From Bacillus cereus (GTDB lineage: Bacteria; Bacillota; Bacilli; Bacillales; Bacillaceae_G), in NCBI RefSeq assembly GCF_025917685.1, contig NZ_CP089518.1:3101001-3165000 (forward strand): a DNA stretch of 64,000 bases, in the 5' to 3' direction. Each line of letters begins with the position of its first letter. The stretch's first letter is position 1. The notes beneath the pieces are model-generated. The model was not told the origin of the DNA. It saw only the letters and a list, made by a program, of their open reading frames with translations, and did no database searches. Position numbers and translations under genes: made by a program. Shown here in pieces: positions 45,052-52,940 of the stretch.

Positions 45052-45278
45052 AATCTCCTCCTCTTTCTCTATTAATCTACTTTTTCATCCTACTCTTAAT
45101 ATACTTATCAGTTATGCAATTGGTTTCTTTTATTTTAAAAATATGTTTTTCTACCATATACTATGCTTTCTTCGACAACCACCATTTTCTAAAGAATCAA
45201 CTCCGTACAATTAACATCCCAATAAACTGAAAATTAAGTTATAATATCATTATAAAATTATGAAGGAGGAATGCGCTC

Positions 45279-45329
45279 ATGTACTACAACACTTCATTCG
45301 AAAACGATCAACCTGTAGACCGTCTATAA
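45279..45329 (+). CDS. Leader peptide of the EamA transporter, 16 aa
   Basis: The ORF MYYNTSFENDQPVDRL has a strong ribosome binding site (AAGGAGG, 45263-45269), and a TATAAT at 45235-45240 region lies just upstream. It ends 87 bases before the transporter gene. Its last codons (CCTGTAGACCGTCTA) form one arm of an RNA fold that controls the transporter's ribosome binding site. It resembles the leader peptides of inducible erm and cat genes in layout, not in sequence. What makes the ribosome pause is unknown. Confidence 0.7.
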   Translation: MYYNTSFENDQPVDRL

Positions 45330-45410
45330 TCTAAGACGGGCATTCATATAACAAGTGCACTATGCCTCGTCTTAGGGAATAAATCATAACCCTAAAAATA
45401 GACGGAGGTA
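45320..45410 (+). promoter_or_regulatory. Translational attenuator with sequestered ribosome binding site
   Basis: Segment 1 CCGTCT (45320-45325) pairs with segment 2 AGACGG (45334-45339). Segment 2 with its flank (CTAAGACG-GGCAT, 45331-45343) pairs with segment 3 (ATGCC-T-CGTCTTAG, 45362-45375) over 13 bp. Segment 3 (CCT-CGTCT, 45365-45372) pairs with segment 4 (AGACG-G-AGG, 45400-45408), which contains the GGAGG of the transporter gene. With 1:2 and 3:4 formed the transporter is off. A ribosome paused over segment 1 favours 2:3 and frees the ribosome binding site. Confidence 0.75.
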
Positions 45411-45416
45411 ATTCAA

Positions 45417-46304
45417 ATGAAACAAACAATTTTAGGAGCTATATGTTTATCTCTAGCAGCAAGTATTTGGGGCGGTATGTACGTCGTTAGTAAATACGTA
45501 CTCGACTTTATCCCGCCACTTACACTCGTTTGGCTACGTTTTATTATCGCTTTTGTTGTTTTATATGTGATTTTGAAAATAACTGAAAAAAAGCAAAAGA
45601 AAAAAATAACCATCCACAAAAAAGATTGGCTATCATTTGCTTGGATTGGATTCATCGGGTATTTCATTTCGATCACATGTCAATTTATCGGAACGAAATT
45701 ATCCGATGCTCATACAGGCTCCTTAGTGACATCAGCTACCCCTGCATTTATGGTTATATTTGCAGCGCTCATTTTAAAAGAGAAACTAACTACTCGTAGA
45801 CTTTTATCAACTATAATAGCGACAATCGGTGTCATTATCGTTATCGGATGGGATATTGAAATCGGCTCCTATTTTATCGGTACAATCATTTTAGTTGGAG
45901 CCGCTATTACGTGGGCTTTACTGTCCATTTATGTAAAAATCGCTTCAGCTCGATTTTCATCTTTAGTTATTACAACGTACGCAATATTTTTTTCACTCTT
46001 TTTCATTACACCTTTTATGATATGGGAATTCCAATCAAGTCCTATTGAACATATGAACATGTGCGTATTATTAGGCGTACTCTATTTAGGAATCGTCTCA
46101 ACCGCAGGTGCATTTTTCCTTTGGAATAAAGGGTTAGAATTAATGGATGCTAGCATCGGTTCCTTATTTTTCTTCTTCCAACCGATCGTTGGTTCAATAC
46201 TTGGCTGGCTTTTATTAAATGAGACATTAAGCAGTAACTTTTTCATTGGTGGTATCCTTATTATATGTAGCGTTATAATTACGACTTTTGAAAAGAGAAC
46301 GTAG
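45417..46304 (+). CDS. EamA/DMT-family transporter
   Basis: 295 residues with ten membrane segments in two EamA repeats: residues about 5-145 (ICLSLAASIWGGMYVVSKYVLD to IATIGVIIVIG) and about 150-290 (IILVGAAITWALLSIYVKI to FFIGGILIICSVIIT). A basic loop (TEKKQKKKITIHKKD) lies after the second helix. DMT transporters export amino acids, nucleobases or drugs. It is preceded by a leader peptide and a translational attenuator, which suggests induction by something that slows ribosomes or by a scarce aminoacyl-tRNA. Confidence 0.85.
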   Translation: MKQTILGAICLSLAASIWGGMYVVSKYVLDFIPPLTLVWLRFIIAFVVLYVILKITEKKQKKKITIHKKDWLSFAWIGFIGYFISITCQFIGTKLSDAHTGSLVTSATPAFMVIFAALILKEKLTTRRLLSTIIATIGVIIVIGWDIEIGSYFIGTIILVGAAITWALLSIYVKIASARFSSLVITTYAIFFSLFFITPFMIWEFQSSPIEHMNMCVLLGVLYLGIVSTAGAFFLWNKGLELMDASIGSLFFFFQPIVGSILGWLLLNETLSSNFFIGGILIICSVIITTFEKRT

Positions 46305-46307
46305 TAT

Positions 46308-46342
46308 AAAAAAACAGGCAGAGACTTAGTCTCTGCCTGTTC
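46308..46342. terminator. Bidirectional terminator overlapping a coding end
   Basis: AACAGGCAGAGA and TCTCTGCCTGTT form a 12-bp stem after the EamA gene. The convergent gene's stop codon (46326) is inside the loop, so its last codons (RTGRD) lie in the stem. Confidence 0.85.
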
Positions 46343-46862
46343 GCATAATTGGCTCTTGGTCGTGAAAACCAATACAAATTGGTATATTACTTTGTAATCC
46401 ACCACATGCACTTATAAAACTACACACTGTTCTTGCAATTAAATATAAAGTAATACCTACAGACTTTTTATCTGAATCAAAGCCATTTTCACCATAAATA
46501 TCAGCTAACTCTCCTAAAGATGGTCCTTCTATTTCATCCGTCCAATCACTTGACCAATCTTCATCTTCTTCTTCAAGAAACATGTAATCGTCACAAATAT
46601 AGAACTGACTATCCCACTCATTATCAAGATCATACTCAAAATAAATCGCCTTTGCTTCTTCACTTTCAGCAATTTCTAACGCTTCTTTCAAACCTATTCT
46701 CATACTTTCCTTGTATGAATCTAATGGAATCCATTTAATTCGCTCCGCATGCTTACTTGATGCTAGTGTGCTACAAATATCATAATACTTCGATTCAATT
46801 TGAGATACTGATAACGAAAATACATCCTCTTGCATTTCCTCTAAATGCTGAAAAACATCCAA
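46326..46862 (-). CDS. Acidic hypothetical protein, 178 aa
   Basis: A soluble acidic protein (EEEDEDWSSDWTDEIEGPS) with a helical N-terminus and mixed C-terminal half (SVGITLYLIARTVCSFI, IPICIGFHDQEPIMR). No signal peptide or motif that I recognise. Its 3' end is built into the terminator hairpin. The upstream pentapeptide-repeat gene is on the same strand, 20 bases away, so the two may be cotranscribed. Confidence 0.6.
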   Translation of the reverse strand: MDVFQHLEEMQEDVFSLSVSQIESKYYDICSTLASSKHAERIKWIPLDSYKESMRIGLKEALEIAESEEAKAIYFEYDLDNEWDSQFYICDDYMFLEEEDEDWSSDWTDEIEGPSLGELADIYGENGFDSDKKSVGITLYLIARTVCSFISACGGLQSNIPICIGFHDQEPIMRTGRD

Positions 46863-46882
46863 ACTATTTCACTCCATACTCT

Positions 46883-47704
46883 TTACGCAGGCCAATGCGC
46901 TGGACGAGACAACACTTTCGGTAATTTCGTATGTTTGTCCCCTTTCGCCGCGTTAATTTGAACTTGTGTAAGAAAAATACTATTTGTAAAATCCGTCCCG
47001 CGAATATCTGCATCTCGCAAATCTGCTCCGATGAGATCTGCTCCTCTTAAATCTGCACCGTTTAAGTTAGCCGCAATTAAGTAAGCTCCTCTTAAATTCG
47101 CCCCTTGCAAATTTTTCTTTTTCAGATTTGCTCCCATAAGGTCTGCTCCGCGGTGACTAATTCGTTTCTTACGCGTGACATTCATTTCCTTCCAAACTAG
47201 CTCACTCGTTTCTAAAAGTAAAACATTTACTTCTGCACGGTGTAACGGGATATTTACTTTCATTAACTCGTCCGCAGTTAAATTCGAAAGGCGCTCTGTC
47301 TCTTCAATTGCTTTACTTAGTTCTTTATGAATTGATTGTGTCCCATTTAAATGAAGAGCCTCAGTCAAATACCACAGCATTTCATGAAGCTGATGCATAA
47401 CTGGAAAAGCATCATACATTTTTCTCGCATGCTTAGCATCTTTCCGCCAATCAATCCCGTTAAATGTAACTTGAGAAATCTTCTGTCCAGCGCCAAAACA
47501 TTCAAATACTGTACAACCTTTATAACCTTTTCCTCTGAGATCTTTATGTATGCTACATTTATAATCTGACTGTAAATTAGAACATGGCTTCCCACCATCT
47601 TTATTCACCGCAAAATCTACCGATGCTGCGAACGGTAACGCCACGCAACATAAACCGAAGCATTTTTCGCAGTTTGCTTTTAAATGATCGTTATGATTAG
47701 TCAA
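46883..47704 (-). CDS. Pentapeptide-repeat protein with Cys-rich N-terminus
   Basis: About 273 residues starting at TTG 47704, with CAGGGGGT upstream; the distal ATG at 47785 has no ribosome binding site. The N-terminal 80 residues have CEKCFGLCC and three further Cys, possibly a metal or Fe-S site. A helical middle part is followed by about ten pentapeptide repeats (GADLMGANLKKKNLQGANL, GADLRGADLIGADLRDADI), which fold as a right-handed square helix. Some such proteins mimic DNA, but nothing here ties it to gyrase. Confidence 0.78.
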   Translation of the reverse strand: MTNHNDHLKANCEKCFGLCCVALPFAASVDFAVNKDGGKPCSNLQSDYKCSIHKDLRGKGYKGCTVFECFGAGQKISQVTFNGIDWRKDAKHARKMYDAFPVMHQLHEMLWYLTEALHLNGTQSIHKELSKAIEETERLSNLTADELMKVNIPLHRAEVNVLLLETSELVWKEMNVTRKKRISHRGADLMGANLKKKNLQGANLRGAYLIAANLNGADLRGADLIGADLRDADIRGTDFTNSIFLTQVQINAAKGDKHTKLPKVLSRPAHWPA

Positions 47705-47899
47705 AATATATACCCCCTGTTGTCTTTTGACTATTTCATAATATTCCAACTGCACTAAATAATCAATTTTAAAATAAAATAGCATCTTTCATTTCAATTC
47801 ATAACTTTATCCTGCAATTTCCTTTCAATTGAAAAAGACAGTTTCTATCAAATGAATTATAATTAAATTACAAATATTCAAATTAAAAGGAGACTTACT

Positions 47900-48073
47900 A
47901 TGGCACTCGAAATGAAAACAAACTGTCAAATTTGCGATCATTCCCTTCAGCCCGATTCTGAAGCATACATATGCGTGTATGAATGTACATTTTGTGCACC
48001 ATGTACAGAGGAAAGACAAAACGTTTGCCCGAATTGTGGCGGCGAGTTAGTACGTAGACCGAAAAAGAAATAA
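47900..48073 (+). CDS. DUF1272 small zinc-ribbon protein, 57 aa
   Basis: Starts MALEMKTNCQICD, with AAAAGGAGA upstream. Eight Cys are arranged as CQICD, CVYECTFCAPC and CPNCGGEL, which suggests two zinc sites. It ends in RRPKKK. The pattern matches DUF1272, small proteins of unknown function. It has its own strong terminator. Confidence 0.8.
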   Translation: MALEMKTNCQICDHSLQPDSEAYICVYECTFCAPCTEERQNVCPNCGGELVRRPKKK

Positions 48074-48076
48074 TAA

Positions 48077-48110
48077 AAAGCAAAGCGATATCGCTTTGCT
48101 TTTTATTATT
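48077..48110 (+). terminator. Terminator of the DUF1272 gene
   Basis: AAAAAGCAAAGCGAT pairs with ATCGCTTTGCTTTTT; T run at the end. Confidence 0.85.
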
Positions 48111-48210
48111 TTCTGGGTATCTGAAATTATATCAACGATTTTTTAATATATCGACTTACTGGTAAACAACGAGATTTCTACATGAATTGAGTTTCAATCC
48201 CTCTCATAAG

Positions 48211-49278
48211 TTACACATTTAAAAATTTAACACACACAGGCTCTGGTACAACAACATCAGGTTGTAAAAGTGTTAACTTTCCTGTAGATTCATTTCTTGA
48301 AAATAGTACAAGATTATGTGACTTTTCATTTGTCACAACAAGGAACTTTTCAGTAGGATCTAATACAAAGTCCCTCGGCCAATTTCCTTCTGTAGATGTA
48401 TGTTCAACAAATGTAAGCTGACCTGAATTTTGATCCACGCTGAAAACAGCGATACTATTATGACCACGATTACCTGCATATACAAACCGGCCGTCAGAAG
48501 AAATATGAATCGCACTTCCTTGACTATTCCCATCAAATTCTTCTGGAATAGTAGAAATATACTGCAACTCTGTAAAGGCCCCTTCTGACGGGTTATATGT
48601 TAACACAATAACCTCTGAACTAAGCTCAGTCATCACATACGCATACTTTCCATTCGGATGAAAAGTAATATGTCTCGGACCACTCCCTGGATTTACAGAT
48701 AAACTATTCACTTCTGTTAATGTACTATCTTTTATTTCATACGTAATTAATTTATCTATCCCTAAATCAACACCCACCACATATTTTTCATCAGGAGTAT
48801 ATCCCGCGTAATGCGCATGTGGTTTTTCTTGCCTTTCCTTATTCGGACCTGAACCTTTATGCGTCATAATAGATGCGGCAGGATTTACAGTTCCATTTTC
48901 TTCATTTACTACGAAAGACTCAATCGTTCCTTTATGATAATTCGCTGTAACTACCGTATGATTTCCACTATCAACACTCACATGACAAGGAGAAGCACCT
49001 TCTACTACTTGTCTATTTCCCGCCTTTAGTTCTCCAGTATGACTTTCAATCGAATAAGTAGCTACTCCGCCATTTTCTCCTTCCTTAACAACAGAATAGA
49101 GATATTCATTATTTCGATTAATCGTTACATATGTAGGGTTATCCAGCTTGGCCGCAAGTGTTACATTACTAATTTTTTTCGCTTCCGTGTCTAACGTAAA
49201 CTTATATATTCCTTCACTATTTTCTTTCGTGTATGTTCCAACATATCCAATAAACTCTTTGTTATCCTTCATTTTCAT
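48211..49278 (-). CDS. Lactonase-family protein, probable 6-phosphogluconolactonase (YkgB type)
   Basis: 355 residues with a seven-bladed beta-propeller pattern: repeats near NPTYVTINRNNEYLYSV, GPRHITFHPNGKYAYVM, AIHISSDGRFVYAGN, WPRDFVLDPTEKFLVVTN, each with a D/H-P-x-G-K/E-Y/F core. The family hydrolyses 6-phosphogluconolactone to 6-phosphogluconate. It is the last gene after zwf, tkt, gnd, tal and gntK, so it would supply the second step of the oxidative pentose-phosphate pathway. Cytoplasmic, no signal peptide. Confidence 0.82.
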   Translation of the reverse strand: MKMKDNKEFIGYVGTYTKENSEGIYKFTLDTEAKKISNVTLAAKLDNPTYVTINRNNEYLYSVVKEGENGGVATYSIESHTGELKAGNRQVVEGASPCHVSVDSGNHTVVTANYHKGTIESFVVNEENGTVNPAASIMTHKGSGPNKERQEKPHAHYAGYTPDEKYVVGVDLGIDKLITYEIKDSTLTEVNSLSVNPGSGPRHITFHPNGKYAYVMTELSSEVIVLTYNPSEGAFTELQYISTIPEEFDGNSQGSAIHISSDGRFVYAGNRGHNSIAVFSVDQNSGQLTFVEHTSTEGNWPRDFVLDPTEKFLVVTNEKSHNLVLFSRNESTGKLTLLQPDVVVPEPVCVKFLNV

Positions 49279-49398
49279 AACCCTCTCTCCCTATATTTTT
49301 CGTTCATCATACTACTTAAAATATTTTATGTTGAAAGAGTATCCTAGAAAATCGGAGTACCTCTTTATACGTTACCATATTTTCCTGCTAAATAGCTT

Positions 49399-50940
49399 TT
49401 AAACCCACTTTTTTTGATACGCTGCTATACTTTCGTATTCTTCTTCCAAGTGACGAGACAGACGAATATAGATTGGCGTTAAATCTTTATATTTCTCCAC
49501 ACTTTCCACGTTTGGCTCATGATAAAAATTTGCACCTACCATTTCAGAAACTACGTGTAATGTATCTACTTCGCCTAAGCTATATAAACCGAGAATCGCA
49601 GCTCCTAAGCAAGAGCTTTCGAAACTTTCCGGAACATATACGTCTTGATGAAAAATATCCGCCATCATCTGTCTCCAAAGTTCCGACCTTGCAAAACCAC
49701 CTGTCGCTTGAATTTTTTTCGGTTCACCAATGAGTTCTTTTAAAGCAAGAAGAACTGTATACAAGTTATAAATGATCCCTTCTAAAACAGCGCGAATAAG
49801 ATGTTCTTTTTTATGATGCAATCCAAGTCCAAAGAATGATCCTCGTGCATTGGCGTTCCATAAAGGTGCTCTTTCTCCTGCTAAATATGGATGAAATAAT
49901 AAACCATCAGATCCAGGATTCACTTTTGCTGCTATTTCCGTAAGCACTTCATATGGATCTTTTCCTAAACGCTGCGCATGCTCAACTTCTAACGTACACA
50001 ATTGATCACGAACCCACCTAAAAATCATACCACCGTTATTAACCGGTCCGCCAATTACCCAAAGATCCTCAGTTAACGCATAACAAAAAGTCCTACCCTT
50101 CGGATCCGTTACAGGATGATTTGTTACAACTCGCACTGCACCGCTCGTACCAATTGTAATAGCAACTACTCCAGGTTCTATTGCATTTACACCTAAATTC
50201 GATAATACCCCATCACTCGCACCTACTACAAAAGGAGTAGTAACAAGTACATTCATCTCTTTTGCGAGTTTTTCATTTATTCCTATTAAGCTGTGCGTCG
50301 TTGGAACAAGTGTAGAAAGTTTTTCATCTGAAATCCCCGCAACACGAAGAGCTTCCTCATCCCATTTTATAGATTTTAAATTGAACATCCCTGTCGCTGA
50401 TGCTATAGAATAATCAATTACATATTCCTTAAATAACTTATAAAAAACATACTCTTTAATAGAAATGAATTTATAGCTTTTGGCGAACAATTCTGCCTGC
50501 TCGTTCTGAAGCCAAACTAATTTCGAAAGTGGTGACATAGGATGAATTGGTGTTCCAGTACGAAGATATATTTCATGACCATTCATATCATTTTTTATTT
50601 TCTCTGCCCAGCTTGCGCTTCTATTATCTGCCCAAGTAATACATCGCGTTAATGGATTTCCTTCTTTGTCTACAGCAATGACGCTATGCATTGCCGAGCT
50701 AAAAGAAACACAAAGAATATCAACCGGCTGTACATTACTTGATTGTATAACTTCTTTAATCGTATGTATCACTGCTTGAAAAATCTCTTCCGGATCTTGT
50801 TCTGCTATTTCCGGCGTGGGAGAATATAAAGGATATTCAATTCCATGACTTGCAATAACAGATCCATCAGTCGAAAATAGAACTGATTTTGTACTAGTTG
50901 TTCCAATATCTACACCGATCATATATTTCGAGCTCACCAT
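49399..50940 (-). CDS. gntK: Gluconokinase (FGGY family)
   Basis: 513 residues. The N-terminal ATP-site motif is IGVDIGTTSTKSVLF, and the FGGY C-terminal signature region is seen around AVLEGIIYNLYTVLLAL, IQATGGFARSELWRQMMADIF and SCLGAAILGLYSLG. It phosphorylates gluconate to 6-phosphogluconate, the substrate of the Gnd encoded upstream, which supports the gluconate assignment over xylulose or glycerol. The ATG follows AAAGGGG. No gluconate permease or GntR is in this window. Confidence 0.82.
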   Translation of the reverse strand: MVSSKYMIGVDIGTTSTKSVLFSTDGSVIASHGIEYPLYSPTPEIAEQDPEEIFQAVIHTIKEVIQSSNVQPVDILCVSFSSAMHSVIAVDKEGNPLTRCITWADNRSASWAEKIKNDMNGHEIYLRTGTPIHPMSPLSKLVWLQNEQAELFAKSYKFISIKEYVFYKLFKEYVIDYSIASATGMFNLKSIKWDEEALRVAGISDEKLSTLVPTTHSLIGINEKLAKEMNVLVTTPFVVGASDGVLSNLGVNAIEPGVVAITIGTSGAVRVVTNHPVTDPKGRTFCYALTEDLWVIGGPVNNGGMIFRWVRDQLCTLEVEHAQRLGKDPYEVLTEIAAKVNPGSDGLLFHPYLAGERAPLWNANARGSFFGLGLHHKKEHLIRAVLEGIIYNLYTVLLALKELIGEPKKIQATGGFARSELWRQMMADIFHQDVYVPESFESSCLGAAILGLYSLGEVDTLHVVSEMVGANFYHEPNVESVEKYKDLTPIYIRLSRHLEEEYESIAAYQKKWV

Positions 50941-51003
50941 GTAACCCCTTTCAAATTATTCCTATAACAAAAGAGCACTATGATTTTGATTTATACAAAA
51001 AAG

Positions 51004-51057
51004 ACTCTCCCTTATGAGAGGTACGCGCTAACTAACTTTACTCTCATAAGGGAGGCC
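51004..51057 (-). terminator. Hairpin between tal and gntK
   Basis: CTCCCTTATGAGAG and CTCTCATAAGGGAG pair across a loop of about 25 bases; a T run follows on the minus strand. It ends tal transcription and may attenuate gntK. Confidence 0.65.
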
Positions 51058-51214
51058 TTTTCATATCTATTGTGCTAATTTGAAAAAGAATCGTTTCTTT
51101 ATTATATTGCCGTTTTCACATAATAAGATGCCAAACTCGAGATTAAGTTTATAGGATGAAGTTACATAGAGATTGGCCCTCTCGTGAAAAAGAAATTGGT
51201 GAAACTTTACTTCA

Positions 51215-51883
51215 TTATAACTTAGGTGCTTTCGCCCAATCAGCAGCAAACTTTTCAATACCTTGGTCTGTCAATGGATGCATAGCAAGTTGTTCAATTA
51301 CTTTATAAGGAATTGTTGCAATGTGAGCACCTGCCATCGCTACACGAGTTACATGATCCGGGTGTCTGACAGAAGCTGCAATAATTTGTGTATCTAATTG
51401 ATGAACATCGAATAATTCAGCAATTTTAGCAACTAATAATACGCCATCTTCAGAAATATCATCTAAACGTCCTAAAAATGGAGAAACGTACGTTGCACCT
51501 GCTCTGGCTGCTAAAAGGGCTTGGTTCACAGTGAAAATAAGTGTAACGTTCGTTTTCACACCTTTTTCAGTAAGATAGCGACAAGCTTCTAATCCTGCTA
51601 GCGTCATCGGAAGTTTTATCGTGACGTTTTTATCACCACCGTTAATTTTAATTAATTCTTCTGCTTGAGCAATCATTTCTTCAGCTGTAACAGCATCTGG
51701 CGTTACTTCTGCCGAAACAGACTCAACTTTAGGTACTGCCTGACAAATTTCTGCGATACGGTCTTCAAACTTAACGCCCTCTTTTGCTACTAAAGAAGGA
51801 TTCGTTGTAACACCAGCTAAAACTCCAAGTTTATATGCTTTTTTTATGTCCTCAAGATTTGCAGTATCAATAAAAAACTTCAT
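51215..51883 (-). CDS. tal: Transaldolase (short, Fsa/TalC type)
   Basis: 222 residues. The start [20 protein letters not shown] and [13 protein letters not shown] are hallmarks of the short transaldolase group, with the Schiff-base Lys in NVTIKLPMT and [18 protein letters not shown] later. It transfers a dihydroxyacetone unit between sugar phosphates in the non-oxidative pentose-phosphate pathway. Fsa-type aldolase activity cannot be excluded, but the gene company (zwf, tkt, gnd) fits transaldolase. Confidence 0.85.
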   Translation of the reverse strand: MKFFIDTANLEDIKKAYKLGVLAGVTTNPSLVAKEGVKFEDRIAEICQAVPKVESVSAEVTPDAVTAEEMIAQAEELIKINGGDKNVTIKLPMTLAGLEACRYLTEKGVKTNVTLIFTVNQALLAARAGATYVSPFLGRLDDISEDGVLLVAKIAELFDVHQLDTQIIAASVRHPDHVTRVAMAGAHIATIPYKVIEQLAMHPLTDQGIEKFAADWAKAPKL

Positions 51884-51934
51884 GATCCATTCCCTCCATT
51901 TTTTAAACGTTAACGAGTTAAATTTTTAAGATGT

Positions 51935-52828
51935 TTATTTCTTTTCTACTGCATGTCCGCCAAATTCATTGCGCAGAGCTGCTACAACTTTTCCTGTAAA
52001 TGTATCATTGTCTAATGAGCGGTAGCGCATTAATAGAGACATTGCGATAACAGGCGTTGCTGTTTGAAGGTCTAATGCTGTTTCTACTGTCCATTTCCCT
52101 TCACCAGAAGAATGCATAACACCCTTAATTTCATCTAGTTTTGCATCTTTAGAAAATGCATTTTCAGTTAATTCCATTAACCAAGAGCGAATCACTGAAC
52201 CGTTGTTCCATACTCTTGATACTTTTTCATAATCGTAATCAAATTCACTTTTCTCTAAAATCTCAAATCCTTCACCAATAGCAGCCATCATACCGTATTC
52301 AATTCCGTTATGAACCATTTTTAAGAAGTGACCACTACCAGCTTTTCCAGCATATAAGTATCCATTTTCTACAGCTGTATCACGGAAGACAGGTTCAACG
52401 ATGTCCCAAGCTTCTTGATCTCCTCCGATCATGTAACAAGCACCATTACGAGCGCCTTCCATTCCGCCAGAAGTTCCTGCATCCATAAAGTGAATGCCAT
52501 CTTTCTTTAGTTGCTCGTATCGGCGAATAGACTCTTTATAATGTGAATTACCAGCTTCAATTAAAATATCTCCTTTTGAAAGCAATGGTGTAACCTCTTC
52601 AATAACAGAATCAACAACAGCGTGCGGAACCATAACCCAAAGAATTCTTGGTGATTGTAATGACTGAACAAGTTCATTTAAGCTAGATACACCTATAGCT
52701 CCGTACTCTTTCATTTCTTCTACTGCACTTGAATTTAAATCAAATGCTACTACTTCATGTTTATGATCTATTAAATTTTTCCCTAAGTTTAATCCCATTT
52801 TACCTAAACCAATTAATCCTACTTGCAT
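51935..52828 (-). CDS. gnd: 6-phosphogluconate dehydrogenase, decarboxylating (short form)
   Basis: 297 residues, shorter than the classical enzyme of about 470. The cofactor motif is VGLIGLGKMGLNLGKNLI, substrate residues lie in DAGTSGGMEGARNG, and the catalytic Lys in FLKMVHNGIEYGMM. It oxidises 6-phosphogluconate to ribulose 5-phosphate and CO2; short forms often prefer NAD. The ATG at 52828 has GAGGAGG nine bases upstream. It lies between tkt and tal in the pentose-phosphate cluster. Confidence 0.85.
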   Translation of the reverse strand: MQVGLIGLGKMGLNLGKNLIDHKHEVVAFDLNSSAVEEMKEYGAIGVSSLNELVQSLQSPRILWVMVPHAVVDSVIEEVTPLLSKGDILIEAGNSHYKESIRRYEQLKKDGIHFMDAGTSGGMEGARNGACYMIGGDQEAWDIVEPVFRDTAVENGYLYAGKAGSGHFLKMVHNGIEYGMMAAIGEGFEILEKSEFDYDYEKVSRVWNNGSVIRSWLMELTENAFSKDAKLDEIKGVMHSSGEGKWTVETALDLQTATPVIAMSLLMRYRSLDNDTFTGKVVAALRNEFGGHAVEKK

Positions 52829-52940
52829 AATATAATTCCTCCTCAAATCATCTTTTATTAAAAATCCATATCACTACAATCTGGAATGCCTTTCAGCACT
52901 AATAAGTTAGTATGTACAGAAAGGTATTCACAGTCATAGC

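Noticed and set aside
51067..51258. 63-codon minus-strand frame at the end of tal
   Set aside because: It overlaps the end of tal in another frame and has no ribosome binding site.
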